Below, one piece after another: positions 21,288-28,800 of a stretch of 64,000 nucleotides of DNA. The position numbers and the translations under genes were made by a program. Under the pieces are notes generated by a model. The model had not been told where the DNA came from, ran no database searches, and was given only the letters and a program-made list of their open reading frames with translations. The stretch spans positions 1,985,501-2,049,500 of the forward strand of contig NZ_CP071057.1 of the NCBI RefSeq assembly GCF_017161425.1. Direction: 5' to 3'. Each line of letters begins with the position of its first letter. Position 1 is the first letter of the stretch. The DNA comes from Marinicauda algicola (GTDB lineage: Bacteria > Pseudomonadota > Alphaproteobacteria > Caulobacterales > Maricaulaceae).

Positions 21288-23132
21288 TCAGGAGGCGATC
21301 CGGCGCAGGCTCGCCGCGGCGGTCGGATCGGACTCCAGAGCGCGGCGGAGCCCTTCCAGGAGCGGCTCGCCGGAAACCGGGGCGCGCACATAGATGTCCC
21401 CGCCGAGCTCGCGCAGCGGCAGTTCGAGATCGGGGTCGAGGCGCACGACCGGGGTCAGCGAGTTCGTCGAAGGCAGCGCGCGGATGTCGGCGGCGGCATC
21501 TTCCGGCGTGCAGTCCTCCAGCACGAGACCCAGCACCACCGCGTCGTAGGCGGCCGCGGTCAGGGCTTCGCTCACCTCGCGGCCCGTCGCCGCGCAGGTG
21601 ACGACGCAGTTGAAGGACTTCAGATAGCCCAGCAGGACCGAGCGCCGCGAGGGATCGGCCTCGGCCGCCAGCACGCGCAGGCGCCGGCTCGTGAGGTCCA
21701 GGCGCTCGTTCTCGGCATAGCGGTCGGCCTTGCTCGACATCCGCAGGCGCAGCTCGAGGAAGAAGACCGAGCCACTCTCGGTCGGCTCGTAGCCGACGCG
21801 CCCGTTCATCAGCTCGGCCAGGCGCGAGGCGAGGTGCAGGCCGAGCCCGGTGCCGGCCTCGCGGATGGCCTCGTCCACCTTCTCGGCGGAAAAGGCGTCG
21901 AACAGGCGATCGCGCGCCGATTCCGGCACGCCGGAGCCGGTGTCGCGGACCTCCAGCCTGAGGGCCGCGTAGTCGCCGCCGCCGGCCTTGAGATCGATGC
22001 CGAGCGAGACCCCGCCGGTCTCGGTGAAGCGGACCGCATTGGCGAGGAAGATCTTGACGATCTGCATGATCCGGGTCTCGTCGGCGCGCAGCGCGCGGTC
22101 GGCATCGCCGGAATAGCGCACCTCGAAGCCGAGGCCCTTTTCCTTCGCGAGCGGACCGGCAAAGCGCCGGGCGCGGTCGCCGATCTCGCGTGCGGTCAGG
22201 TCGTCGAGCACGAGTTCCAGCCGGCCGGCCTGGATGCGCGAGACGTCGAGGATGTCCCCGACCAGGCGCGACAGCGTCTCGCCGCTCTCGCGGATGCGGC
22301 GCACCATGCGGCGCTGGTCCTCGCCGAGGCCTGCCTCGTCGAGCAGCTGGGACATGCCCAGGATGCCGTTCAGCGGGGTCCCGAGTTCGTGGCTCATATT
22401 GGCCAGGATGGCGGCATTGGCGCGCGCATGTTCCTCGGCGGCCCGCGCCGCACCCTCCTGGCGCTCGGCAAGGCTGGCCATGGCGCGCGACTGTTCCTCG
22501 GTCTCGCGGCGCGTCTCCTCCAGCTCGACATTCGTCTTCACCGCATCGATCAGGGTCTGGGAATAGGCCTGCGACAGGCCACGCAGAGCCAGCAGGAAGG
22601 CGCCGAGCATCAGAACCATGAGATAGCCGAACACCGAGCCGGTGAAGGCGAGCGCGGCCGCCCACAATCCCAGCGCCGGTACGGCGAAGGCCATGGCCAC
22701 GCGCTGCTCGGCGGCCGAGGTCATGACCGCGCCGGCCACCATGCCGGAGATCACCAGGGCGCAGGCCTGGCTGACGATGGGCGGGGCCATGGGCCCGACT
22801 AGCAGCGGCACCGCCCCCCAGCACGTGCCGATGAGCGCGGAGAAGGCGATGTAGGCCGCGATCTCGCGGTCGGTCGGGGCCCGGTCGGCGCGGCGCGCGC
22901 GCAGCATCGTGCCCAGGCGCAGCAGTGCGGCCCCGGTGACCAGCACGAACCAGGCGGCATGGGCCATAGGCTCGACATGGCCCAGCATGAAGATGCTGAG
23001 CAGCGCCGCGGTGATGATGTTCATAGGGACGGCCCGCAGCGCGCTGCGGGCAACCAGCACCCGGCGCGCCGTCTTGGTCTGGCGCGCGATCTCTTCGGCA
23101 CGCGCGGTGGCGCGAGCGTTGGTGAACCCCAT
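21288..23132 (-). CDS. Membrane hybrid histidine kinase with degenerate receiver
   Basis: This 614-residue protein has about six membrane helices (residues 35-185), a coiled coil (195-240), HisKA with NMSHELGTPLNGILGMSQLL (His248) and a HATPase with AVRFTETGG, DTGSGVP and AGTGLGLHLASRL. The usual Arg after HE[LI] is Gly here. The carboxy-terminal receiver-like domain starts with LRVLAAEADPSRRSVLLGYL, but the phospho-acceptor position reads VVLGLVL, so the aspartate is replaced by glycine, and the conserved Lys near the end (YVRAPVS) is also missing. It therefore cannot work as a normal receiver. I chose the third ATG (23132) because GGAGG lies six bases upstream of it. Confidence 0.88.
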   Translation of the reverse strand: MGFTNARATARAEEIARQTKTARRVLVARSALRAVPMNIITAALLSIFMLGHVEPMAHAAWFVLVTGAALLRLGTMLRARRADRAPTDREIAAYIAFSALIGTCWGAVPLLVGPMAPPIVSQACALVISGMVAGAVMTSAAEQRVAMAFAVPALGLWAAALAFTGSVFGYLMVLMLGAFLLALRGLSQAYSQTLIDAVKTNVELEETRRETEEQSRAMASLAERQEGAARAAEEHARANAAILANMSHELGTPLNGILGMSQLLDEAGLGEDQRRMVRRIRESGETLSRLVGDILDVSRIQAGRLELVLDDLTAREIGDRARRFAGPLAKEKGLGFEVRYSGDADRALRADETRIMQIVKIFLANAVRFTETGGVSLGIDLKAGGGDYAALRLEVRDTGSGVPESARDRLFDAFSAEKVDEAIREAGTGLGLHLASRLAELMNGRVGYEPTESGSVFFLELRLRMSSKADRYAENERLDLTSRRLRVLAAEADPSRRSVLLGYLKSFNCVVTCAATGREVSEALTAAAYDAVVLGLVLEDCTPEDAAADIRALPSTNSLTPVVRLDPDLELPLRELGGDIYVRAPVSGEPLLEGLRRALESDPTAAASLRRIAS

Positions 23133-23251
23133 ATCCATCCTCCAGCCGCTTTTTCTCGCGGTTCTGGAGACGAGATTGCACAACGGTCGTTAAAACGGGG
23201 TGTTCAGGCCGTTTACCCTGTCACAAGCCTTTTGCCGGAGGACGATCTTCC

Positions 23252-23794
23252 ATGACCCTCGCCGCGCGATTCGCCTTCGCCGCCGCGTGCGCCCTCGCCC
23301 TGGCCGTCGCCGGATGCGAGCGCGGCAGCGGTGGCGCGCCCAGCGAGGCGCCCCTGGAGATCTCCTGGCCCGACCTCCTGCCCGAGAGCGAGCGCGAGAC
23401 GCTCGCCGCGATGCGGGCCGGACAGGCCGGGCAAAGCGAGCTTCGCGAATACTCCGCCTCCGCGCGCGAGCACCAGGCGGGCAGCTTCCGGGTGGTGGAG
23501 GCGCTCGACGGACGCTATGTGCGCATGCCGGGCTTCCTCCTGCCGCTCGACGTTGCGCAGCGCGGCCAGGCGCGCGAGTTCCTGCTGCTGCCCTATCACG
23601 GCGCCTGCGTGCACTATCCCGCCCCGCCGCCGAACCAGATCGTCTACGTCACCTCCCAGGAACCGATCCGCTTCGACGGGCTGTGGGACCCGGTCTGGAT
23701 CGAGGGCGTCATCGAGATCCAGCGCATGTCCACCGAGCTTGCCGAAAGCGCCTACGCGATGGAGGTGAGCGCGGTGGAGCCCTACGCGCCCTGA
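23252..23794 (+). CDS. DUF3299 lipoprotein
   Basis: This 180-residue protein has a lipoprotein signal with lipobox AVAGC (Cys22) and a DUF3299 domain, seen in YVRMPGFLLPLDVAQRGQA, FLLLPYHGACVHYPAPPPNQ and the final IEGVIEIQRMSTELAESAY. The family is often found with ABC transporters and copper- or cell-envelope-related genes, but its function is not established. The conserved His-Gly-Ala-Cys-Val-His run may bind metal. It is the first gene after the divergent kinase at 23132 and precedes the STAS-like cluster. Confidence 0.85.
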   Translation: MTLAARFAFAAACALALAVAGCERGSGGAPSEAPLEISWPDLLPESERETLAAMRAGQAGQSELREYSASAREHQAGSFRVVEALDGRYVRMPGFLLPLDVAQRGQAREFLLLPYHGACVHYPAPPPNQIVYVTSQEPIRFDGLWDPVWIEGVIEIQRMSTELAESAYAMEVSAVEPYAP

Positions 23795-23811
23795 GGGCTT
23801 CGAGGAAATCG

Positions 23812-23837
23812 GGAACCGGCCGGGATCGGGCGGCGTT
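23812..23837 (+). promoter_or_regulatory. EcfG-type promoter of STAS-like paralogue 1
   Basis: GGAAC at 23812-23816 is followed by exactly 17 bases and then CGTT at 23834-23837, matching the general-stress sigma factor EcfG consensus of alphaproteobacteria. The start codon lies 22 bases beyond the -10 element. Confidence 0.75.
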
Positions 23838-23859
23838 GCGGACGGGCAGGAGTCCCGCC

Positions 23860-24267
23860 ATGACCATTTCCAACTGGGCCTATCTCGACACGCACACCAT
23901 GTTCATTGCCCTCAAAGGTTGCATGACCGGAGAGGAGCACAAGGAGACCGCGCGCATCATGGCCGAGATCGCGCGCGAGCTGCCGGTACGCCAGCTGCTC
24001 GTCGACAAGTCCGATGTCGGCAACGGCGAACGCGAGGAGGAGATCCCCTCCGTGGCCGAGAGCGCGGCCCGCACGTTCACGGGAGCCGGCCTGATGCGCA
24101 TCGCCTTCCTGCTCGCCCACGACGACCCGGTCGCCGCGCCGTTCAGCAAGGCGTTCGCGCGCTGCGGCGGCGAGGCGAGGGCGTTCGACGATTACGACGA
24201 GGCGCTCGGCTGGCTGGGCGTGCAGCCCGCCGCAGCCCAGCTCCGGGATACCGCGGCGGCACGCTGA
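23860..24267 (+). CDS. STAS/SpoIIAA-like protein, paralogue 1
   Basis: This is a 135-residue cytosolic protein opening with MTISNWAYLD. It has the alternating strand-helix pattern of SpoIIAA-like STAS proteins: ITGEEH-type turn, VRQLLVDKSDVGN strand and RIAFLLAHDDP strand, then a final helix ending in ALGWLGV. Two close relatives follow (24324 and 25453); it shares with them the MxISNW start, the [E]H/Y-helix and the phenylalanine-rich last strand. Such proteins can be partners of anti-sigma factors or enzyme regulators, but none is evident here. An EcfG-type promoter precedes it, so it probably belongs to the general stress response. Confidence 0.82.
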   Translation: MTISNWAYLDTHTMFIALKGCMTGEEHKETARIMAEIARELPVRQLLVDKSDVGNGEREEEIPSVAESAARTFTGAGLMRIAFLLAHDDPVAAPFSKAFARCGGEARAFDDYDEALGWLGVQPAAAQLRDTAAAR

Positions 24268-24269
24268 CC

Positions 24270-24295
24270 GGAACACGCCCCTCGCCCGTCACGTT
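24270..24295 (+). promoter_or_regulatory. EcfG-type promoter of STAS-like paralogue 2
   Basis: GGAAC at 24270-24274 and CGTT at 24292-24295 are 17 bases apart, directly after the stop of paralogue 1. Spacing and both boxes match the EcfG consensus. The start codon lies 28 bases further on. Confidence 0.75.
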
Positions 24296-24323
24296 CGGGA
24301 AGGGCAGGAGCGGAGGAGCATCC

Positions 24324-24740
24324 ATGACCATTTCGAACTGGAAGCATCTCGACCGGCGCACCGCCCAGGTCACGATGAGCGGCCAGATCACGGGCGAGGA
24401 GTACCGCGAGGCCGCCGGCAGCCTCGCCCGCATCGCCGCGGAAACCCCGGTGCGCCAGCTCGTCATCGACGAGCTCCAGGTCGAGCGCCAGGCCCACGAG
24501 GATCCCGGAACGCGTATCGCCGAGGATGCCGCGCGGGCCATGCGCGAGGGCGGAATCGACCGCATCGCCTTCCTCGAAGCCCATTCCAGCCGGCTCGCCG
24601 ACGCGTTCAGGCAGGCCTTCCGGCGCCTCGGCGGCGAGGTGGAGACCTTCGCCCGGCTGCGCGACGCGCAGGGCTGGCTCGAGGTGTTCCACTCCGGCTC
24701 CGCGCCGGACGAGAGTGCCGTCGCCCGGGGCGCGAGCTGA
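24324..24740 (+). CDS. STAS/SpoIIAA-like protein, paralogue 2
   Basis: This 138-residue homologue begins MTISNWKHLDRR. The conserved blocks are ITGEEYREAAGSLARIAAET, VRQLVIDELQVER and RIAFLEAHSSRLADAFRQ, ending in DAQGWLEVF. A GGAGGAG ribosome site lies 6 bases upstream, and an EcfG-type promoter is immediately upstream. Function is unknown. The first two paralogues are arranged head to tail, 56 bases apart, and then the array is broken by the oppositely oriented gene at 24753. Confidence 0.82.
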   Translation: MTISNWKHLDRRTAQVTMSGQITGEEYREAAGSLARIAAETPVRQLVIDELQVERQAHEDPGTRIAEDAARAMREGGIDRIAFLEAHSSRLADAFRQAFRRLGGEVETFARLRDAQGWLEVFHSGSAPDESAVARGAS

Positions 24741-24752
24741 GGCGCGCCGGTC

Positions 24753-25292
24753 TCACCAGCGCCGGATCGCGGATCCGCCCGCACCTGCCTGACCATAGCC
24801 CCGGGCCTGGCCTGCGCCGGTCCGGTAGGTGTGGTCGACATGGGTCGTCTGGCAGATCAGCCGGCCGGACGCGTCGCGCACGCTCAGCGTCGCCACCAGG
24901 ATCGGATCGCCGCGATCGAGCGCCTCGACACTCGGCCGGTTGAAGCCACGCGAGGGACTGGTGCCGTAGCCACGCGCCGGAACGAACCGGGTCAGGCGCA
25001 CATCGGGCGATTTCGCCATCCGGATGCGCGAGATTTCCACCGGCCCGCGCACTGCGGCCGGCACCGGTCCGGCCTGGTCGACCTCGGTGCTGGAATCGTA
25101 GATCTGCTGGCTGTAGCGGAAATCGTAATAGCCCGGCGTGCGCCCGGAATAGATCGCGATCGCCTCGGCATGGTGGCCGCGGTCGATCGAGCGGATGGCG
25201 CACTCGTTGCGCCCCTGGGCCTGGGCGGAGGCACCGGCCGCGCCGAGCCCGATCGCGAGACAGGCTCCGAAAATCGCCTTCATCGGTTTCAT
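24753..25292 (-). CDS. Secreted uncharacterised protein
   Basis: This 179-residue protein has a signal peptide (KAIFGACLAIGLGAAGASAQ) and a mature part rich in aromatic and glycine residues. It contains ECAIRSIDRGHHAEAIAIYS, RTPGYYDFRYSQQIYDSST and TTHVDHTYRTGAGQARG. There are two cysteines in the mature sequence, perhaps a disulfide. I do not recognise the family; similar short secreted proteins with YDFRYSQ-type motifs occur in related bacteria. The ATG at 25292 has a strong AAAGGAG site. It sits in the opposite orientation inside the STAS-like array. Confidence 0.75.
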   Translation of the reverse strand: MKPMKAIFGACLAIGLGAAGASAQAQGRNECAIRSIDRGHHAEAIAIYSGRTPGYYDFRYSQQIYDSSTEVDQAGPVPAAVRGPVEISRIRMAKSPDVRLTRFVPARGYGTSPSRGFNRPSVEALDRGDPILVATLSVRDASGRLICQTTHVDHTYRTGAGQARGYGQAGAGGSAIRRW

Positions 25293-25406
25293 CTGGACGT
25301 CTCCTTTCCTCGGCGCGCCACCCATGGCGCGTCCTGGAGGCGAGGTTTACCGGGCCGTACCTGAACCGGAGCGCAGAGGCGCGTTCATGGCCCGCTCATC
25401 TTCGCG

Positions 25407-25431
25407 GGAACCGGGGCGGGGCTGGCGGGTT
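25407..25431 (+). promoter_or_regulatory. EcfG-like promoter of STAS-like paralogue 3
   Basis: GGAAC (25407-25411), 16 bases, then GGTT (25428-25431). The -35 box is perfect and the -10 has one mismatch to CGTT. It lies 22 bases before the start codon, as at the other two copies. Confidence 0.6.
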
Positions 25432-25452
25432 GCTCCCGGCAAGGAGGTCGCG

Positions 25453-25860
25453 ATGGCCATCTCGAACTGGAAGCATCTGGGCGACCGGACCGTCTACCTC
25501 GCCCTGACCGGCGAGGTCGGCGCAGAGATGCACGGCGAACTTGCCCGGACCCTCGATGAGATCGCGCAGGAAAGTGCATTCGAGACGGTCATCCTGGACA
25601 ACCGCCATCTCGAGGTGACCGGGCGCAGCGATGAGGCGCGCAAGGCCATCGAGGAGCTGGGGCGCACCTTCGCGAAGACCGGCGTGAAACGCACCGTCTT
25701 CGTCGCGTCGCAGTCGCAGAAGGTGCCCGGCTCGGAAGACTTCATCGAAACATTCGAGGACCTTGGCGGAACGGTCGAGATCCATCCCGACTTCGCGTCG
25801 GCGGCGAAGTCCCTGGACCTGTCCTATTCGGGTCCCTCGCCGATATCGGCGAACGCCTAG
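25453..25860 (+). CDS. STAS/SpoIIAA-like protein, paralogue 3
   Basis: This 135-residue homologue begins MAISNWKHLGDR. Its blocks are EVGAEMHGELARTLDEIAQE, FETVILDNRHLEVTGR and RTVFVASQSQKVPG, with the strands aligning to the other two copies and the carboxy-terminal helix more divergent. A strong AAGGAGG site lies seven bases before the ATG. Its stop TAG lies in the CTAG shared with the stop of the convergent ferredoxin-NADP reductase gene. I annotated the short form; the frame extends upstream to 25195 through non-coding sequence. Confidence 0.82.
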   Translation: MAISNWKHLGDRTVYLALTGEVGAEMHGELARTLDEIAQESAFETVILDNRHLEVTGRSDEARKAIEELGRTFAKTGVKRTVFVASQSQKVPGSEDFIETFEDLGGTVEIHPDFASAAKSLDLSYSGPSPISANA

Positions 25861-26690
25861 ATTCCTTCCCCGGAGAAGGCCTTCTCCACGACGAAATCGC
25901 CGGGGCGGGCGTTGGAGCCCTCCTCGAAGCCGCGCGTCTCCAGGAGAGTCTTGACGTCGGTCAGCACGGCGAAGGAGCCGCACACCATCGCCCGGTCGCG
26001 GGCCGGGTCGAGCGGCTCGCGCCCGATCATCTCGAACAGGCGGCCATTCTCGATCAGATCGGTGATGCGGCCCACGCGCGGGCCGTCCTCGCGGGTGACC
26101 GAGTTGAAGTAGACGAGCCTTCCGGCGGCGAACTCGCCGACCAGCGGATCGACCCGGACCGCGTCCACCAGCTCCTCGCCATAGGCGAGTTCGGCCTGGG
26201 TGCGGCAGGTATGGGTCAGCACGACCTCCTCGAACCGCTCGTAGACGTCGGGCTCGCGGATGAGGCTCGCGAAGGGCGCGATGCCGGTGCCGGTGGAGAA
26301 CAGGTAGAGCCTGCGCCCGGGGCGCAGCGCATCGGCCACCAGCGTCCCGGTCGGCTTCTTGCCGAGCAGCACCCGGTCGCCGGGCCGGATGTCCTTCAGC
26401 CGCGAGGTCAGCTGCCCGCCGGGCACCTTGATGGAGTAGAATTCCAGCTCCTCGTCCCAGGTCGGGCTCGCGATCGAATAGGCGCGCAGGACCGGCTTCT
26501 TCTCGCCCTCCAGACCGATCATGACGAACTCGCCGGCGCGGAAGCGGAAGCTCTGCGGGCGCGCCGTGCGGAAGGCGAACAAGGTCTCGGTATAGTGCTT
26601 CACCGACAGCACCTCGACCTCGAAGAAGGCGCCCTTCTCGGCAATGTACGGGGTCGGCGCCCCCTCGGGGTTCGCGGCGACATGGTTCAT
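25857..26690 (-). CDS. fpr: Ferredoxin-NADP reductase
   Basis: This is a 277-residue FAD-dependent ferredoxin/flavodoxin-NADP+ reductase. Motifs are RAYSIASPTWDEELEFYSI (FAD), PGGQLTSRL, the NADP-binding LFSTGTGIAPFASLIREPD and the carboxy-terminal MVCGSFAVLTDVKTLLETRG, ending VEKAFSGEGI. In this operon it could supply reduced ferredoxin to the sulfite reductase at 28790, which is inference from gene order. Its ATG at 26690 is 14 bases past the cysK stop. The family motif that usually ends in a tyrosine or tryptophan is here isoleucine. Confidence 0.92.
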   Translation of the reverse strand: MNHVAANPEGAPTPYIAEKGAFFEVEVLSVKHYTETLFAFRTARPQSFRFRAGEFVMIGLEGEKKPVLRAYSIASPTWDEELEFYSIKVPGGQLTSRLKDIRPGDRVLLGKKPTGTLVADALRPGRRLYLFSTGTGIAPFASLIREPDVYERFEEVVLTHTCRTQAELAYGEELVDAVRVDPLVGEFAAGRLVYFNSVTREDGPRVGRITDLIENGRLFEMIGREPLDPARDRAMVCGSFAVLTDVKTLLETRGFEEGSNARPGDFVVEKAFSGEGI

Positions 26691-26704
26691 TTGACGACCT
26701 CGGT

Positions 26705-27709
26705 TCACACGGCGGCGGACAGGGGCGCGCCGGACTCCACCCATGGCGGGACCGGCAGGTTGCGCGCCCTGAGATAATCGGCGTTGTAGAGCCGGTTCGC
26801 ATAGCGCGACCCGGCGTCGCACAAAAGGGTGACGATGGTTTTACCCGGCCCGAGCTCGCGGGCAAGGCGCATCGCTCCGGCGATGTTCACCCCCGCCGAA
26901 CCGCCCAGCGAGAGCCCCTCGCGCTCGACGAGGTCGAACAGTATGGGCAGGAACTCGCCGTCCTCGATGCGGTAGGCGCGCTCGACCGAGAGCCCGTCGA
27001 GCTGGCCGGTGATGCGCCCGACGCCGATGCCCTCGGTGATCGAGCTGCCCTCCGGCTTCAGTTCCCCGGTGGTGTAGTAGCTGTAGAGCGCCCCGCCCGC
27101 CGGGTCGGCGAGCGCGATCGTGACGGCGGGCTTCCTCGCGCGCAGCGCCTGCGCGATGCCCGCGAGAGAGCCGCCGGTGCCGGCCGAGGCGACGAAGCCG
27201 TCGATCCGCCCGCCGGTCTGCTCCCAGATCTCCACCCCCGTCGTGGCGGCATGGAAGGCCTTGTTGGCCGGATTGTCGAACTGGTTCGCCCAGAACGCGC
27301 CCGGCGTCTGCTCGGCGAGACGGCGCGAGATGTGGATGAAATGATGCTCGCTGGTATAGGGCGCGGGATCGACCTCGATCACGCGCGCGCCCGCGGCGAG
27401 GAGCGCGTCCTTCTTCGCCGGGCTCTGGGTCCTGGGCATGACGATCGTCACGGGAAAGCCGAGCGCCCCGCCGACGAGGGCGAGGCCGATGCCGGTATTG
27501 CCCGCCGTGCCTTCCACGATCGTGCCGCCGGGCTTCAGCAGGCCCCTCTCCTGTGCGTCGCGCACCAGAGCGAGCGCGGTGCGGTCCTTCACCGAGCCGC
27601 CCGGATTGAGGAACTCGGCCTTGCCCAGGATCTCGCAACCGGTCGCCTGCGACGGCCCGTCGAGGCGCAGGAGTGGGGTGTTGCCGATGAGGTCGATGAT
27701 GCGGGTCAT
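26705..27709 (-). CDS. cysK: Cysteine synthase A
   Basis: This PLP enzyme forms L-cysteine from O-acetylserine and sulfide. The 334-residue product has the signature NPGGSVKDRTALALV (PLP lysine in SVKDR), EGTAGNTGIGLALVG, FVASAGTGGSLAGIAQAL (phosphate loop) and the carboxy-terminal LSLGGSAGVNIAGAM. It uses ATG at 27709, overlapping the upstream cysH stop (ATGA). The carboxy-terminal segment TIVTLLCDAGSRYANRLY is typical of the A/bacterial type. Confidence 0.95.
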   Translation of the reverse strand: MTRIIDLIGNTPLLRLDGPSQATGCEILGKAEFLNPGGSVKDRTALALVRDAQERGLLKPGGTIVEGTAGNTGIGLALVGGALGFPVTIVMPRTQSPAKKDALLAAGARVIEVDPAPYTSEHHFIHISRRLAEQTPGAFWANQFDNPANKAFHAATTGVEIWEQTGGRIDGFVASAGTGGSLAGIAQALRARKPAVTIALADPAGGALYSYYTTGELKPEGSSITEGIGVGRITGQLDGLSVERAYRIEDGEFLPILFDLVEREGLSLGGSAGVNIAGAMRLARELGPGKTIVTLLCDAGSRYANRLYNADYLRARNLPVPPWVESGAPLSAAV

Positions 27710-28800
27710 ATCAGGCGGATGCTCGCACGCCGCGCCCGCTCGGTGCGGGCCGGATCGAAAATGCCGCACTCGGTGCGCTCGCTGTCGGCCCAGCGTCCCT
27801 CGCGGGTGGCCTCGCCCTGCGCCGGGACGGTGCACGGCCAGCAGCCCACGGACGGATAGCCCTGCTCGACGAGGGGATGGGGCGGAAGGCCGAGGCCGCG
27901 GAACAGCTCGGCGAAGGCCTTCGGCGTGAGACCGGCGAAGGGATTGACCTTGACGCGCTCGCCGTCGAACTCGAACGGGTCGAGCCTTTCCCGCTCGCCG
28001 CCGTGATAGCGCTTGCGCCCGGTGATCACCGCGTCGTAGCCGGCAAGCCCCCTGGCGAGCGGCTTGACCTTGCGCAGGTCGCAGCAGGCCTGCCCGTCGC
28101 GCGCATGCAGCCGCCCGTCCGCGTCCAGGCGGGCTTCTTCCTCGCGGTCGGGTTCCAGCGTGATCACGCGCGTCAGCCCCAGGGTTTCGACCAGACGGTC
28201 CCGGTAGGAGAGGGTTTGCGCGAAATGACGCTTCGTGTCGAGGAAGAGCACCGGGGTATCCGGTGACGTTTGCGCGAGCAGGGCGAGCCCGGCGGCCGCC
28301 TCGGTGCCGAAGCTGGAGAGCATGGCGATCCGGCCGTCGAAGGCCTCAACCGCCGCGGCGATGATCTCGCGCGGGGACGCGTCGCGCCAGCGCTGGTTCA
28401 GCGCGTCCACCCTCGCCCGGCGCGCGGCAAGGGCGCGGGCCCGGTACGCGGGGACGCCGCCGGCCGCATCGGGCTGGTAGGCGCGCGAGAAGCCGGTCCG
28501 CGTCCAGCGCGCGCTTCTGCCCGCATCGGGCAGCACCGCGTCGAAGCCCGAGCGCTGCAGCATGTCCAGCTGATCGGGCAGGATGTCGCCGACCGCGCGC
28601 AGCTCGCCGGTATAGCCGCGCTCGCGCAGCATGGCGGCGAGCGAGAAGCCGCGCCCGTCCTTGAAGCTGGCAAAGCGGATATCGAGCGCCTGCGCGCCGG
28701 CCGCGGATCGAAGCGCCTCGGACGGCGGCGCCGCCGCGGCGATCTCGGTCCGGGCCGCGTGCGCGGCGGGCTCGCGCCTCAAGGCGGCATTAATCGTCAT
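27706..28800 (-). CDS. cysH: DUF934 - adenylylsulfate reductase (CysH) fusion
   Basis: The carboxy-terminal part (about 120-364) is a CysH-type reductase: SSFGTEAA (162-169), a double cysteine (239-240) plus CxxC (GCWPC, 320-323) that form the [4Fe-4S] site of APS reductases, and TECG (343-346) with the catalytic cysteine. The first 115 residues instead match DUF934: FASFKDGRGFSLAAMLRERG and ELRAVGDILPDQLDMLQRSG. DUF934 normally is a separate small protein encoded beside cysI. Here it is joined to CysH in one frame. The gene overlaps cysI by 11 bases and cysK by four, so the whole set is one operon. The reductant is inferred to be thioredoxin, as usual for the family. Confidence 0.9.
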   Translation of the reverse strand: MTINAALRREPAAHAARTEIAAAAPPSEALRSAAGAQALDIRFASFKDGRGFSLAAMLRERGYTGELRAVGDILPDQLDMLQRSGFDAVLPDAGRSARWTRTGFSRAYQPDAAGGVPAYRARALAARRARVDALNQRWRDASPREIIAAAVEAFDGRIAMLSSFGTEAAAGLALLAQTSPDTPVLFLDTKRHFAQTLSYRDRLVETLGLTRVITLEPDREEEARLDADGRLHARDGQACCDLRKVKPLARGLAGYDAVITGRKRYHGGERERLDPFEFDGERVKVNPFAGLTPKAFAELFRGLGLPPHPLVEQGYPSVGCWPCTVPAQGEATREGRWADSERTECGIFDPARTERARRASIRLI

